A stretch of 64,000 nucleotides of DNA, taken from assembly GCF_900069005.2 (NCBI RefSeq), contig NZ_LN831279.1, forward strand, positions 2,932,961 through 2,996,960, read 5' to 3'. The notes below the pieces were generated by a model. It had not been told where the DNA came from. It saw only the letters and a list, made by a program, of their open reading frames with translations, and did no database searches. Numbering within the stretch: position 1 is the stretch's first letter; each line of letters begins with the position of its first letter. A program made the translations under genes and the position numbers. This DNA comes from Paenibacillus sp. GM2. Lineage in GTDB: Bacteria > Bacillota > Bacilli > Paenibacillales > Paenibacillaceae. This document shows, in pieces, positions 52,675-61,420 of this stretch.

Positions 52675-53703
52675 TTGTTTCAGCTTTCCAAGGAGCAAGC
52701 TCAGGAAATCGTCGATAAAATGATGAAGGACATTCCTTACAATATCAATATCATGAATCATGAAGGGATCATTATCGGAAGCGGGAATCCTTCAAGGGTC
52801 GGTACGGTTCACCAGGGGGCGGTTCAGGCGCTGACAAGCGGGAAAATGGTGAAAATCTGGAAGGACGGACACTATGAAAAACAAGGGACCAACGAACCGA
52901 TCGTCATCGATCATAAACGCGTTGGCGTAATCGGAATCAGCGGAAATCCCGAGGAAGTCAGCCCTTTCTGCCGGATCGTGAAGACGACGGTCTCCCTGCT
53001 GATCGAGCAAGGAATTGCCCTGAAAAGTCTGGAGGATGAAGCGAATCGCAAAAAAGCTTTCCTGGAAAGTCTGCTCAGCCATGTCGGAGCCTATTCCCAA
53101 AGGCTGCAAAAAGAAGCTGCACAATACAAAATCGATTTACTGCTAAAAACGACAGCATTGCTCGTTCAAAATTGCAAATTGGATGAAGAATACTCCAAGC
53201 TATTGCTGCTTGTTCCTTCTTTCATGATCGATGAAGACACCCGTCTGCTGCTGATTCAAGACAAAAGCTCTGTGAACAGCTTTATTGAGCGAATGGCTGC
53301 CGGACAGCCGAATATTCTGATGGCTGCGGGTCGTCATGAAGCGAGCATCGCTGCCAGCTATGCTCAAGCTAAGAGCGCTATGAACGTAAGGCAGGCGCTG
53401 GATCTCCCGAAGAAAGTCGTTCATTATGATGAAGTAAAATTTCTCGTCAAGCTAAGCAACACCTGCATGCATGAGAATGGAAATATCGTCAGCAAGCTTG
53501 AAGATACGGCCGACCTGTTAGAGACGCTGCGCGTCTTCATTAACCAGGATGGCAGCATCTCCAACACTTCCGAGCAGCTGAATATTCACCGCAATACATT
53601 GCAGTACCGGCTCAAGCGGATCAAGACGATTACGGGAAAAGATCCGAGAAATATTCTTGAGCTGTTCGAATTAACCCAGAGCCTGCTTGCGCTGTATAAT
53701 TAA
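52675..53703 (+). CDS. cdaR: CdaR-like sugar-diacid/glycerate regulator
   Basis: 342 residues. N-terminal diacid-sensing domain (AQEIVDKMMKDIPYNINIMNHEGIIIGSG, typical of CdaR) and a C-terminal PucR-type helix-turn-helix (QLNIHRNTLQYRLKRIKTITGKDPR). CdaR proteins activate genes for uptake and use of glycerate, galactarate and glucarate. I place the start at TTG 52675, 6 bases after GGAGGAG; the frame extends 40 codons further upstream without family sequence. Convergent with the glycerate kinase-gntP operon, which is the natural target. Confidence 0.87.
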   Translation: MFQLSKEQAQEIVDKMMKDIPYNINIMNHEGIIIGSGNPSRVGTVHQGAVQALTSGKMVKIWKDGHYEKQGTNEPIVIDHKRVGVIGISGNPEEVSPFCRIVKTTVSLLIEQGIALKSLEDEANRKKAFLESLLSHVGAYSQRLQKEAAQYKIDLLLKTTALLVQNCKLDEEYSKLLLLVPSFMIDEDTRLLLIQDKSSVNSFIERMAAGQPNILMAAGRHEASIAASYAQAKSAMNVRQALDLPKKVVHYDEVKFLVKLSNTCMHENGNIVSKLEDTADLLETLRVFINQDGSISNTSEQLNIHRNTLQYRLKRIKTITGKDPRNILELFELTQSLLALYN

Positions 53704-53767
53704 ATGCGGCTAGGGCTAGGTGCTGCTTAATACGGAAAGGGCGTTTACTCCTTTCACCGATTACAAA

Positions 53768-53809
53768 AGAACCTTCAAATCCAACCTATACGGAAATGAA
53801 GGTTCTTAT
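53768..53809. terminator. Bidirectional terminator between cdaR and glycerate kinase
   Basis: AGAACCTTCA pairs with TGAAGGTTCT around a 19-base loop; T-containing tails on both sides. It serves two convergent genes. Confidence 0.7.
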
Positions 53810-53820
53810 TACAGTTTGCC

Positions 53821-54963
53821 TTATTTAGAGTTCAATGCGATCAATCTGCCGATATTCTCGCAGGTCCGCTCCACATTCTGCGCACCTTCCGCCAGCACCT
53901 TCTCCAAATCAGCAGCCCCCGGCACGATGCCAAATATCGCGTCGATCCCTTCATCATAGAGGGTATCGATGCCTTCGCCGATATAACCTGCCACAGCAAT
54001 GACTTTCTTGCCGAGCTGTTTGGCTGCTTGAGCTACACCGTAAGGCGTCTTGCCAAACTTCGTCTGGAAGTCGATACCGCCTTCGCCAGTAAACACATAA
54101 TCGGCCTCAGCCAGCTTATTCTTCAAATCGGTATGCTCGATCACGATTTCAATACCCTTCTGCATCGTGGAACGGGTAAAAGTCAGCAAGCCCGCTCCGA
54201 GCCCTCCGGCAGCGCCTGCACCGGGGTAGTCACGCACGTCCTGGCCAAGCTGCTGCAGGATCACCTCGGCATAATGAGTCAGGTTGTTATCAAGCTGCAG
54301 CACCATCTCCGGCGTGGCTCCTTTCTGCGGGCCGAACACCCGGGATGCGCCATGCTCGCCGCATAGCGGATTTGTGACATCGCTGGCCACGATGAGGCTG
54401 ACCTCCTGCAGGCGCGGATCCAGCCCGGATACATCGATCGTGGCCAGCTTGTTCAGCCCGCCGCCGCCGCGCGGTATGCTTTTCCCCTCTGAATCGAGGA
54501 ATTTCACACCCAACGCTTCGGCCATCCCTGCGCCACCATCATTCGTGGCGCTCCCGCCGATCCCGATAATAATTCGCTGTACGCCCCGGTCGAGACATTC
54601 CGCAATAAGTTCTCCCGTGCCATAAGTCGTTGTGATAAGAGGGTTCTTGGTCTCCTTGGTCACCAGATGAATCCCACTGGCCGAAGCCATCTCAATTGCG
54701 GCAGTTCCCCCATCGCCGAGTATCCCGAAACGGGCTATAACTGGCTGACCCAACGGACCGGTAACTTCCTTCTCATACAACTGCCCGCCGCTGGCATCAA
54801 CCAGCGATTGCACCGTACCTTCCCCACCGTCCGCCATCGGAACATGAATATATTTCGCCTGCGGATACACCTTCCGCAGCCCCTGCTCCATTGCGATGCA
54901 AACTTCCTTGGCCGTCATGCTCTCTTTAAATGAATCCGGCGCTAGTACAAATGTTTTCTCCAT
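53821..54963 (-). CDS. glxK: Glycerate kinase (GarK/GlxK family)
   Basis: 380 residues, full family length. Starts EKTFVLAPDSFKESMTAKEV; contains ADGGEGTVQSLV, GIGGSATNDGGAGM, and the C-terminal GAAGGLGAGLL and FTGEGGIDFQTKFGKTP. Phosphorylates D-glycerate to 2-phosphoglycerate (usual for GarK) or 3-phosphoglycerate, using ATP, in the cytosol. Two adjacent ATGs; 54963 has the better spacing to GGTGAGAGA. Downstream of gntP (71-base gap), so uptake and phosphorylation share a transcript. Confidence 0.95.
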   Translation of the reverse strand: MEKTFVLAPDSFKESMTAKEVCIAMEQGLRKVYPQAKYIHVPMADGGEGTVQSLVDASGGQLYEKEVTGPLGQPVIARFGILGDGGTAAIEMASASGIHLVTKETKNPLITTTYGTGELIAECLDRGVQRIIIGIGGSATNDGGAGMAEALGVKFLDSEGKSIPRGGGGLNKLATIDVSGLDPRLQEVSLIVASDVTNPLCGEHGASRVFGPQKGATPEMVLQLDNNLTHYAEVILQQLGQDVRDYPGAGAAGGLGAGLLTFTRSTMQKGIEIVIEHTDLKNKLAEADYVFTGEGGIDFQTKFGKTPYGVAQAAKQLGKKVIAVAGYIGEGIDTLYDEGIDAIFGIVPGAADLEKVLAEGAQNVERTCENIGRLIALNSK

Positions 54964-55034
54964 CATTCTCTCACCCCACCCAACATATTAAAAAGCTTTA
55001 TTGCGCTAAAAAGCCATCCTTATTCAATCTGCAT

Positions 55035-56333
55035 TTAAAGCAAGAATCCGTACATTAAAGTTGCTACAATAGTCATCGTCCCGCCGACAATCGCTTCATA
55101 AGGAATTAGCCCCATCCGCTGTTTAATGCTCATATTCATACTGCTTGCGGTAACGTGGAAGTAGTTCCCTTGCGGCAAGGAGTCGATTACGGTCGCCCCG
55201 GTATGCACCATAACGGCAGCCGCCATCGGGGCTGTTCCCATATCGAGAATCGCTTGACCGAACGAACCTGTAGCAAGTATAACCCCAGTAGAAGTCGAGG
55301 CGGTTGCAGCAGCCATAAGAATACCCGAGATTGGAGCCAGGAACGTTCCCGAGATCCCTGAGGCTTCAATCAAGGACACAACCTGAGTAGACAGATCCGA
55401 AGCGGAGATAAGCCCGGCGATCCCGCCGGCACCGATCAGGATCAGCACTGTTGCTGTCATCTTGCTCAATCCGGATGCCGTATATTTCAGAATATGCTTG
55501 CCTTGTCCCATCGCCAGCATGCCAACTACCCCGGCAATCGGCAAAATGTACATCGCATCTACCTTAAAGCTGGACAGCGCATCGATTCCGGCAATCGAAC
55601 CGATCGGGTTAATCATCAGCAATATAACAGCTACAAGCGGTGCAACTATGGCCTTCTTCAGCGGCGGATACTTCGAAGTATCAATCTCGGTGTCCTGAAC
55701 CGCCTCTGCGTCACTGACCATTACTCCTTTGCGTTTCAAAAGTGAAGCCACGATAACGGTGACAACAAGTCCAAACAAAGCCGGAACAAAACCCGCGATC
55801 ATAACATCACTTAAGTCTAATCCAAACCCGCGTGCAGCGGCAATCGTATTGGGGTTCGGAGAGATAATATTCCCTGCCTTCCCGCCGCCTGAAAGCGCAA
55901 GCAACAAGGCAAGCTTGGAGATGCCCATCTTATTGCCGACTGACAGTGCGATAGGCGCTACGATCAATACTGCAACCGGAATAAATACCCCAACCGCCGT
56001 AATAATCATAGTAGCAAGCGCGAGTGCCAATATCGCCTTCCCGCCGCCAAATTTCTTAACGATTGCCTGGGCGATCGTCTCTGCCGCCCCGGATTCCATC
56101 ATGACACCAGCCAACACACCGGCTGCCAACACACGAATGACCGTACCCATCACGCTTTGTGTTCCACTAACAAGCACGTTGATCGTCTGTTCCAGATTGG
56201 CTCCACCGATCAAAGCCCCGACGATCGCCCCCAGAAATAAAGCGTATACAGGATTAAGCTTTTTCAAGATCAATACGATTGCGATTGCGAGACCTACCAG
56301 TGCTCCAATCCAACTGATCGTAAATCCATCCAT
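55035..56333 (-). CDS. gntP: GntP-family transporter (glycerate/gluconate)
   Basis: 432 residues with about 12-13 membrane spans. GntP pattern: NPVYALFLGAIVGALIGG, VLAAGVLAGVMMESGAAETIAQ, and the conserved SGGGKAGNIISPNPNTIAAARGFGLDLSDVM loop. Members import gluconate or other sugar acids by proton symport. With the glycerate kinase downstream and CdaR nearby, D-glycerate is the likely substrate. ATG after GGAGGAACAGCAG. A good cre-like site lies about 40-53 bases upstream. Confidence 0.93.
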   Translation of the reverse strand: MDGFTISWIGALVGLAIAIVLILKKLNPVYALFLGAIVGALIGGANLEQTINVLVSGTQSVMGTVIRVLAAGVLAGVMMESGAAETIAQAIVKKFGGGKAILALALATMIITAVGVFIPVAVLIVAPIALSVGNKMGISKLALLLALSGGGKAGNIISPNPNTIAAARGFGLDLSDVMIAGFVPALFGLVVTVIVASLLKRKGVMVSDAEAVQDTEIDTSKYPPLKKAIVAPLVAVILLMINPIGSIAGIDALSSFKVDAMYILPIAGVVGMLAMGQGKHILKYTASGLSKMTATVLILIGAGGIAGLISASDLSTQVVSLIEASGISGTFLAPISGILMAAATASTSTGVILATGSFGQAILDMGTAPMAAAVMVHTGATVIDSLPQGNYFHVTASSMNMSIKQRMGLIPYEAIVGGTMTIVATLMYGFLL

Positions 56334-56372
56334 CTGCTGTTCCTCCTAAGTTGTATTTTCTATCTCTTATCT

Positions 56373-56386
56373 TGGATACGCTTTCA
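56373..56386 (-). promoter_or_regulatory. Candidate cre (CcpA) site upstream of gntP
   Basis: On the minus strand TGAAAGCGTATCCA matches 13 of 14 positions of TGWAARCGYTWNCW. It begins 40 bases upstream of the gntP start, a typical place for CcpA repression. Confidence 0.6.
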
Positions 56387-56570
56387 TTATAGGTCTTTAT
56401 CCGCAAAAATTATATTGATTAAAGGACGAAATTCATTGTGCAAATGAACAATATTATCGGCCCCATCTATATCTTTAATGAAAAGATTAAATTTTAATCT
56501 AATCAGTTCTCATATTACTATTGCCAATTTAGGAACAATCCACTATGATGATGTTATTAAAACTCCTTAA

Positions 56571-56588
56571 AGTTATAGCGCTTTAATT
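56571..56588. promoter_or_regulatory. LacI-type operator O1
   Basis: AGTTATAGCGCTTTAATT is an imperfect 18-bp palindrome with the AGCGCT centre typical of LacI/GalR operators. It closely resembles O2 at 56645; centres are 74 bp apart, about seven helical turns, so a looped complex is possible. Confidence 0.65.
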
Positions 56589-56644
56589 TATTTTGTAGAA
56601 TCATCCCGAAATATCTGAACTATTTCAATATTTTTCTCCACAAA

Positions 56645-56662
56645 AGTTAAAGCGCTTAAACT
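56645..56662. promoter_or_regulatory. LacI-type operator O2
   Basis: AGTTAAAGCGCTTAAACT, an 18-bp near-perfect palindrome, 28 bases upstream of the first permease start (GTG 56690). The natural binder is the LacI-family protein encoded at the end of the same operon (59965). Confidence 0.7.
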
Positions 56663-56689
56663 TTAAACAAGTGAAAGGCTGGTGCTGCT

Positions 56690-57583
56690 GTGACCTTTAA
56701 AGAAAGCCGGCGACAAACCTTCTATATGTATCTATTCATCGCTCCCTGGCTGATCGGCTTCCTCGTGTTTGCGCTTTACCCTATTTTAGCATCGCTTTAT
56801 TACAGCTTTACGGATTATGACATTATTCATCCACCCCGGTTTATCGGGCTGGCCAACTACATCGAGATGTTCCATAACGAGTTGTTCTGGAAATCCGTAG
56901 TCGTTACGCTGAAATATACCTTTATAGGCGTACCAGTTCAATTGCTGCTGGCGCTCGGATTTGCCCTGCTGCTGAATCAGACGATTCCTTTCCGCGGCTT
57001 TTTCCGAACCGCTATGTATTTTCCGAGCATGGTCTCAGGGGTAGCGATGTCTCTGTTATGGTATTGGATCTTCAACCCGCAGATCGGATTATTCAACTAC
57101 ATACTCTCCTGGTTCGGAATCCATGGCCCTGCCTGGCTGATGAACCCCGATACTGCGCTGTATGCCTTGATTATTATGACCTTTTGGACTGCAGGTACTG
57201 GAATGATACTGTTCCTCGCCGGTTTGCAGGGCGTTCCTGCCAGTCTGATCGAAGCTGCAAAACTTGACGGAGCCGGCCGTTTTAAAACCTTCCTCCATGT
57301 CACACTTCCTATGCTCTCACCGGTACTGCTCTTTCAACTCATCATGAGCATCATTGATTCCTTCCAAGTATTCACACAGGCCTATGTTATGACTCAAGGG
57401 GGACCGAATTACTCCACCTGGTTCTATGTCTACAACTTATATACAAGCGCTTTCAAGGAATATCGAGCTGGCTACTCCTCGGCTCTGGCCTGGGTACTGC
57501 TGATCGTTGTCATGATCTGTACCGCGCTCATTATGAAAGCATCCGACCGCTATGTTCACTATGAGGGAGGAGGACGCAAATGA
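56690..57583 (+). CDS. Sugar ABC transporter permease (MalF/UgpA-like)
   Basis: 297 residues, six membrane spans. Opening YMYLFIAPWLIGFLVFALYPILASLYYSFTDYD, and EAA loop LIEAAKLDGAGRFKTFLHVTLPMLSPV. Forms the channel with the product of the next gene. GTG start, with AAAGG about 11 bases upstream (weak). Its last 4 bases overlap the next ATG, so the two are translationally coupled. No ATPase is present in the cluster. Confidence 0.9.
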   Translation: MTFKESRRQTFYMYLFIAPWLIGFLVFALYPILASLYYSFTDYDIIHPPRFIGLANYIEMFHNELFWKSVVVTLKYTFIGVPVQLLLALGFALLLNQTIPFRGFFRTAMYFPSMVSGVAMSLLWYWIFNPQIGLFNYILSWFGIHGPAWLMNPDTALYALIIMTFWTAGTGMILFLAGLQGVPASLIEAAKLDGAGRFKTFLHVTLPMLSPVLLFQLIMSIIDSFQVFTQAYVMTQGGPNYSTWFYVYNLYTSAFKEYRAGYSSALAWVLLIVVMICTALIMKASDRYVHYEGGGRK

Positions 57584-58464
57584 ACACTGTACCGATACCC
57601 AAACGCCGTACCGTTTTTTCGGGCTCAGACTCCAAGCGTAAAGCAAGCACAACGCAAATCATCAGTTTTATCACGTTGATCATCACGACCTTTATCATGC
57701 TGCTTCCCCTGTTCTTTATGGTCTCCACCTCGCTAAAATCAAAGCGGGAAATGCTCAAGTTCCCTCCGACCTTCCTACCGGAGAGCTGGCAATGGAGCAA
57801 TTACAGCGAAATCTTCGACACGCTGCAATTCGGCACGCTGTATAAGAACAGTCTGATTATTGGCGTCGTCACTGTGTTCGGAACGCTAATCTCATCAGCT
57901 TTGGCAGCGTACGGATTCTCCCGTTACAGAGGGAAAGGCAATCAGCTGTGGTTCATGCTGCTGCTGGCAACGATGATGCTGCCGTATCCGGCGATCATGA
58001 TTCCGCAATTTATTTTCTTCTCCAAGCTGAACTGGATCGATACTTTTCTGCCGTTAATTGTTCCATCCTTTTTCGGCTCGGCCTATAACATCTTTCTGCT
58101 GCGGCAATTTTTCTCGACCCTGCCTGAAGACTTATTCGACGCCGGTAGGATCGATGGCTGTGGCGAACTGCGGATGTGGTACAAAATTGCCCTGCCGCTG
58201 TCCGGCCCTGCCCTGGCAACCGTAGCGATCTTCGCCTTCATTTACAGCTGGAACGATCTGCTAGCGCCGGTGTTGTATCTGAGTTCAACGGAACGCTTCA
58301 CGCTGCCAGTAGGGATGGCTTCATTAACCTCTTCCAGGTTCCGCATCCCGCCGTGGCATCTGCTTATGGTTGCTTCCGTGCTGGCGATGGTGCCGATCGT
58401 TACCCTGTTCGCTGTCGCCCAAAAACAATTTGTGGAAGGGATTGTGCTTACGGGCATTAAATAA
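57580..58464 (+). CDS. Carbohydrate ABC transporter permease (MalG-like)
   Basis: 294 residues, six spans. N-terminal membrane helix TLIITTFIMLLPLFFMVSTSLKSKREMLKFPP is the usual MalG-group opening; EAA loop LFDAGRIDGCGELRMWYKIALPLSGPALATVAIF; C terminus FVEGIVLTGIK. Overlaps the previous gene by ATGA. Partner permease of the importer regulated by the LacI-family protein at 59965. Confidence 0.92.
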   Translation: MNTVPIPKRRTVFSGSDSKRKASTTQIISFITLIITTFIMLLPLFFMVSTSLKSKREMLKFPPTFLPESWQWSNYSEIFDTLQFGTLYKNSLIIGVVTVFGTLISSALAAYGFSRYRGKGNQLWFMLLLATMMLPYPAIMIPQFIFFSKLNWIDTFLPLIVPSFFGSAYNIFLLRQFFSTLPEDLFDAGRIDGCGELRMWYKIALPLSGPALATVAIFAFIYSWNDLLAPVLYLSSTERFTLPVGMASLTSSRFRIPPWHLLMVASVLAMVPIVTLFAVAQKQFVEGIVLTGIK

Positions 58465-58534
58465 TCCCCCGTACACGTTGTCTGCTTACTAGGCAAGGTT
58501 AATCATATTACTTTAATTGGAGGGTTCGTTTATA

Positions 58535-59926
58535 ATGATGAATAAGCTGCGACTTAGCTCCGTTTTCCTGTTAACTCTGATTGTGGCTGCCGTTATGGCA
58601 CTGTCAGGCTGCTCCGGCGGCAAATCGGCTGCCGAAGTGACGCCGGGAACGGACAACAATTCGTCCAAATCTGGCGGAGGCAAAGATGAGCAGGTAACGA
58701 TCACTTATTACACTATCGATTCCGAGGACCGCACCTTTGTCGAAAAATTAGTGCCTGACTTTGAGAAGGAACATCCGAATATTAAAGTGAAAGTAGATAA
58801 AGCGCCTTATGAGCAGTTTGACAGTAAGCTGCAAACACTGATCGCCGCAGGCAAGTCTCCGGACGTGACAAGCCATTACGGATACGGCGGATTCGCAGAA
58901 TACTATAACAAAGGAATGCTGCTTGATTTGACGGATCTGATCAAGGAAGAAGGATTCAGCGCCGAAGCAAACAACATTCCCGACAATTTAATAAAGATTT
59001 ATACAGTCAATGACCATGTGTACGGCATTCCGCTGAACATGTATGTTACACTCATGCTATACAACAAGGATATGTTCGATGAGGCCCAGCTGCCTTATCC
59101 AACCAGTGATTATGAAGACAAGGACTGGACCTTTGAGAAAATGGTCGAGTACGCGCGCCCGATGACGGTCATCTCCGATGATATCGCCAAGACGCAATAC
59201 GGATTAGACTTCTTCTGGTCCGAACGCGACAATCGTCCGCTCTATTTCGGGGCCGATCCTTATTCTGCAGATACATGGACCAATGGCGGAGTCCCTTCAG
59301 AAACTTATTTTGATACTTCAAAAGTTATGGCCGCCTATCACAAATTGTTCGACCTCATCTTCAAGGATAAGGTATCCCCGACCTCCGAATGGAGCAAGAG
59401 CGTAGCCGGACAAAATGGCGATCCCTTCGTTGCCGGAAAAATCGGCATGTCTGTCGGTGGGTCATGGAACCTGGCTGGGGCCAATGATTTTCCATTCCAT
59501 ATCGGTGTAGCTGCCGTGCCTTGGGGCGGAAATGATAAGGTCCGCAGTACTTTGTACGTTGATCCGCTATTCATATTGAAGGATTCCAAGCATCCGAAGG
59601 AAGCGTTTGAATGGATCAAGTATCTGATTCGCGCCGACATTCAAGAGGAATCGATTGATCTGAGCGGCGGCAATCCGCCGGTGAACACAGAAGCAGCTGA
59701 GGCCTATTATAAGCATTTTGAAGGAATTGATCCGCAGGATATCAAAAATGTGTACGAGGGCGCTGTAAAATACGGCTTTGAATCGTTCAACCACCTGATT
59801 ACGAACTACTCGCAAATCAATGATATGTTCATCAACGAAATGCAGCCGATTGAGACCGGGCATAAAACTATAGAAGAGGTTATGCCGGTGATTCAAAAGA
59901 AAGTGACGGATATTATTAAAAGATAA
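58535..59926 (+). CDS. ABC transporter sugar-binding lipoprotein
   Basis: 463 residues. Lipoprotein signal: MNKLRLSSVFLLTLIVAAVM, then ALSGCSGG with the lipid Cys. Family 1 binding fold: ITYYTIDSEDRTFVEKLVPDFEKEHPNIKV, KSPDVTSHYGYGG, and GDPFVAGKIGMSVGGSWNLAG. Delivers the unknown sugar to the MalF/MalG-like permeases encoded upstream. ATG 58535 lies 10 bases after GGAGGG; a second ATG follows immediately. Confidence 0.93.
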   Translation: MMNKLRLSSVFLLTLIVAAVMALSGCSGGKSAAEVTPGTDNNSSKSGGGKDEQVTITYYTIDSEDRTFVEKLVPDFEKEHPNIKVKVDKAPYEQFDSKLQTLIAAGKSPDVTSHYGYGGFAEYYNKGMLLDLTDLIKEEGFSAEANNIPDNLIKIYTVNDHVYGIPLNMYVTLMLYNKDMFDEAQLPYPTSDYEDKDWTFEKMVEYARPMTVISDDIAKTQYGLDFFWSERDNRPLYFGADPYSADTWTNGGVPSETYFDTSKVMAAYHKLFDLIFKDKVSPTSEWSKSVAGQNGDPFVAGKIGMSVGGSWNLAGANDFPFHIGVAAVPWGGNDKVRSTLYVDPLFILKDSKHPKEAFEWIKYLIRADIQEESIDLSGGNPPVNTEAAEAYYKHFEGIDPQDIKNVYEGAVKYGFESFNHLITNYSQINDMFINEMQPIETGHKTIEEVMPVIQKKVTDIIKR

Positions 59927-59964
59927 GCCATTGTGATGGAATAATGCACGCAAGGAGAATGCAG

Positions 59965-60963
59965 ATGAAGGTAAGCATTTTTGATGTTGCCAAAAAATCC
60001 GGCCTGTCCGTAGTAACTGTATCGCGTGTATTAAACGGAGCAGAAACCGTACGGGAGAAAAATCGCCAAAAAGTGCTGGAAGCGATCAAGGAACTCGATT
60101 ATCAGCCTAGTGCCGCCGCGCGCAGTCTGGCCCGTGGGAAGACGGGAATTATCGGCCTGATCGTGACGACGCTGCAAGATTCCTTCTTTGACGCTGTCGT
60201 CAAGGAGCTTAACGAGATTCTGGCCATGCAGGGGTATTTCCTCGCCGTCTCCGTGTCTACCGGCATGGAGTCGGATGACAGCCATTATTTGTTCCAGGAG
60301 GATCGGGTCGACGGCCTGATTCTCCTCTCTCCGATGGAAGAGAGCAAATATATCCTGGAATTGAAGCGCCGTGGCATCCCTTATGTGCTAATCGATAACC
60401 AACTTCCGGAGAACGACGCTTATTCGGTGACGATCGACAACTATAAAGGAGGCTACGCGGCTACGAACCACTTGCTGGAGCTTGGCCATACTTCCATCGC
60501 CCATATTTGCGGGCAGGAAATGTTCCGCAGTACACGGGAACGCCGCAGCGGATTCCTCCGGGCCCTTCAAGACAACGGGCTTGCCCCATTCGAAGTGGTG
60601 CACGGCGAATTCGAGATTGCTTCCGGCTATGATACCTGTAAACGCTGGCTCGCTGAGGACCGTTTGCCCTCCGCCATCTTCGCTGGCGACGACCATATCG
60701 CTCTCGGCGTTATCAACGCCTTGCAGGAGAGCGGGCTCTCCGTGCCCGGGCGAGTCTCGATCGTCGGATATGACGATCATTATATCGCTTCCAAGCTGCG
60801 CCCGCATCTAACGACCGTCCGCCAGCCGGCGGACCGGATCGCACTGGCCGCGGCCGACATGCTGCTGGGCCGCATATCCGGCAAAACGAAGCGCGCCGCC
60901 AGCATGCACATCGACCCTGAGCTGATCGTCCGCGAATCGACCGTTGCCGCAAACCACAAGTGA
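59965..60963 (+). CDS. LacI-family transcriptional regulator
   Basis: 332 residues. Helix-turn-helix 3-25 (SIFDVAKKSGLSVVTVSRVLNG), hinge DYQPSAAARSLARGKTG, then a periplasmic-binding-like ligand domain (GIIGLIVTTLQDSFF, DGLILLSPMEES, GYDDHYIASKLRPHLTTVRQ). ATG 59965 follows AAGGAG. Being the last gene of the importer operon, it is autoregulated if it binds the paired palindromes at 56571 and 56645. The ligand is unknown. Confidence 0.93.
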   Translation: MKVSIFDVAKKSGLSVVTVSRVLNGAETVREKNRQKVLEAIKELDYQPSAAARSLARGKTGIIGLIVTTLQDSFFDAVVKELNEILAMQGYFLAVSVSTGMESDDSHYLFQEDRVDGLILLSPMEESKYILELKRRGIPYVLIDNQLPENDAYSVTIDNYKGGYAATNHLLELGHTSIAHICGQEMFRSTRERRSGFLRALQDNGLAPFEVVHGEFEIASGYDTCKRWLAEDRLPSAIFAGDDHIALGVINALQESGLSVPGRVSIVGYDDHYIASKLRPHLTTVRQPADRIALAAADMLLGRISGKTKRAASMHIDPELIVRESTVAANHK

Positions 60964-60980
60964 ATATGAGGAATAACAAA

Positions 60981-61016
60981 AAGAAAACCTGCAGAAATGC
61001 AGGTTTTCTTGCTTTT
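60981..61016 (+). terminator. Terminator of the LacI-regulated operon
   Basis: AAGAAAACCTGCA and TGCAGGTTTTCTT pair perfectly around GAAA, followed by GCTTTTT. Located 17 bases past the stop. Confidence 0.92.
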
Positions 61017-61420
61017 TAACAGCATATAAAGTTAAATGACTGCAATATATAGGATTTTAAGCGAAGCCGGAGAATTTTCGTGATGAACTAGAAATAACTC
61101 ATTTTTGCAGGCATTTGTCATTTGATGTCAGATCGGAACCAAAGAACAGCAGATTTGCAGTTTCTTTTTGGTTGTCAAGATGGATGATGCACATGGAATA
61201 ATCCGTAACAACTTTTGCTCTTGCGTAACGGAGCATTCATTGCCAGGCAACTGAACCGGAATTCTGTTCGATTCCCTGTTCGCCGTTTTACGTCCAGCAG
61301 CATCGCTCTTAGTAGCTTGCGGCAGCCTCCCCCAAGGGGTATTACGACAGTTTGGCTATTTGGCTGTTTGACAGTTTGCTGTCTGCCCGTTTGGCAGCTT
61401 TACGTTTTTACGCAGTGTGT
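61017..61420. other. Intergenic region without a recognised gene
   Basis: About 400 bases. A stem-loop at 61137-61173 pairs AACCAAA-GAA with TTC-TTTTTGGTT, and TTTGGC-rich short repeats occur near 61350-61410 (GTTTGGCTATTTGGCTG, then GTTTGGCAGC). I see no coding sequence, tRNA or riboswitch there. It holds the 3' end of the aldo-keto reductase transcript coming from the right. Confidence 0.4.

Noticed and set aside
55729..56349. 206-codon plus-strand ORF rich in Ala, Pro, Thr and Ile
   Set aside because: Mirror frame of the GntP transporter; composition follows from the hydrophobic coding strand.
61137..61173. Stem-loop as a rho-independent terminator or riboswitch
   Set aside because: The stem has a bulge, there is no T run, and no conserved aptamer sequence can be seen.
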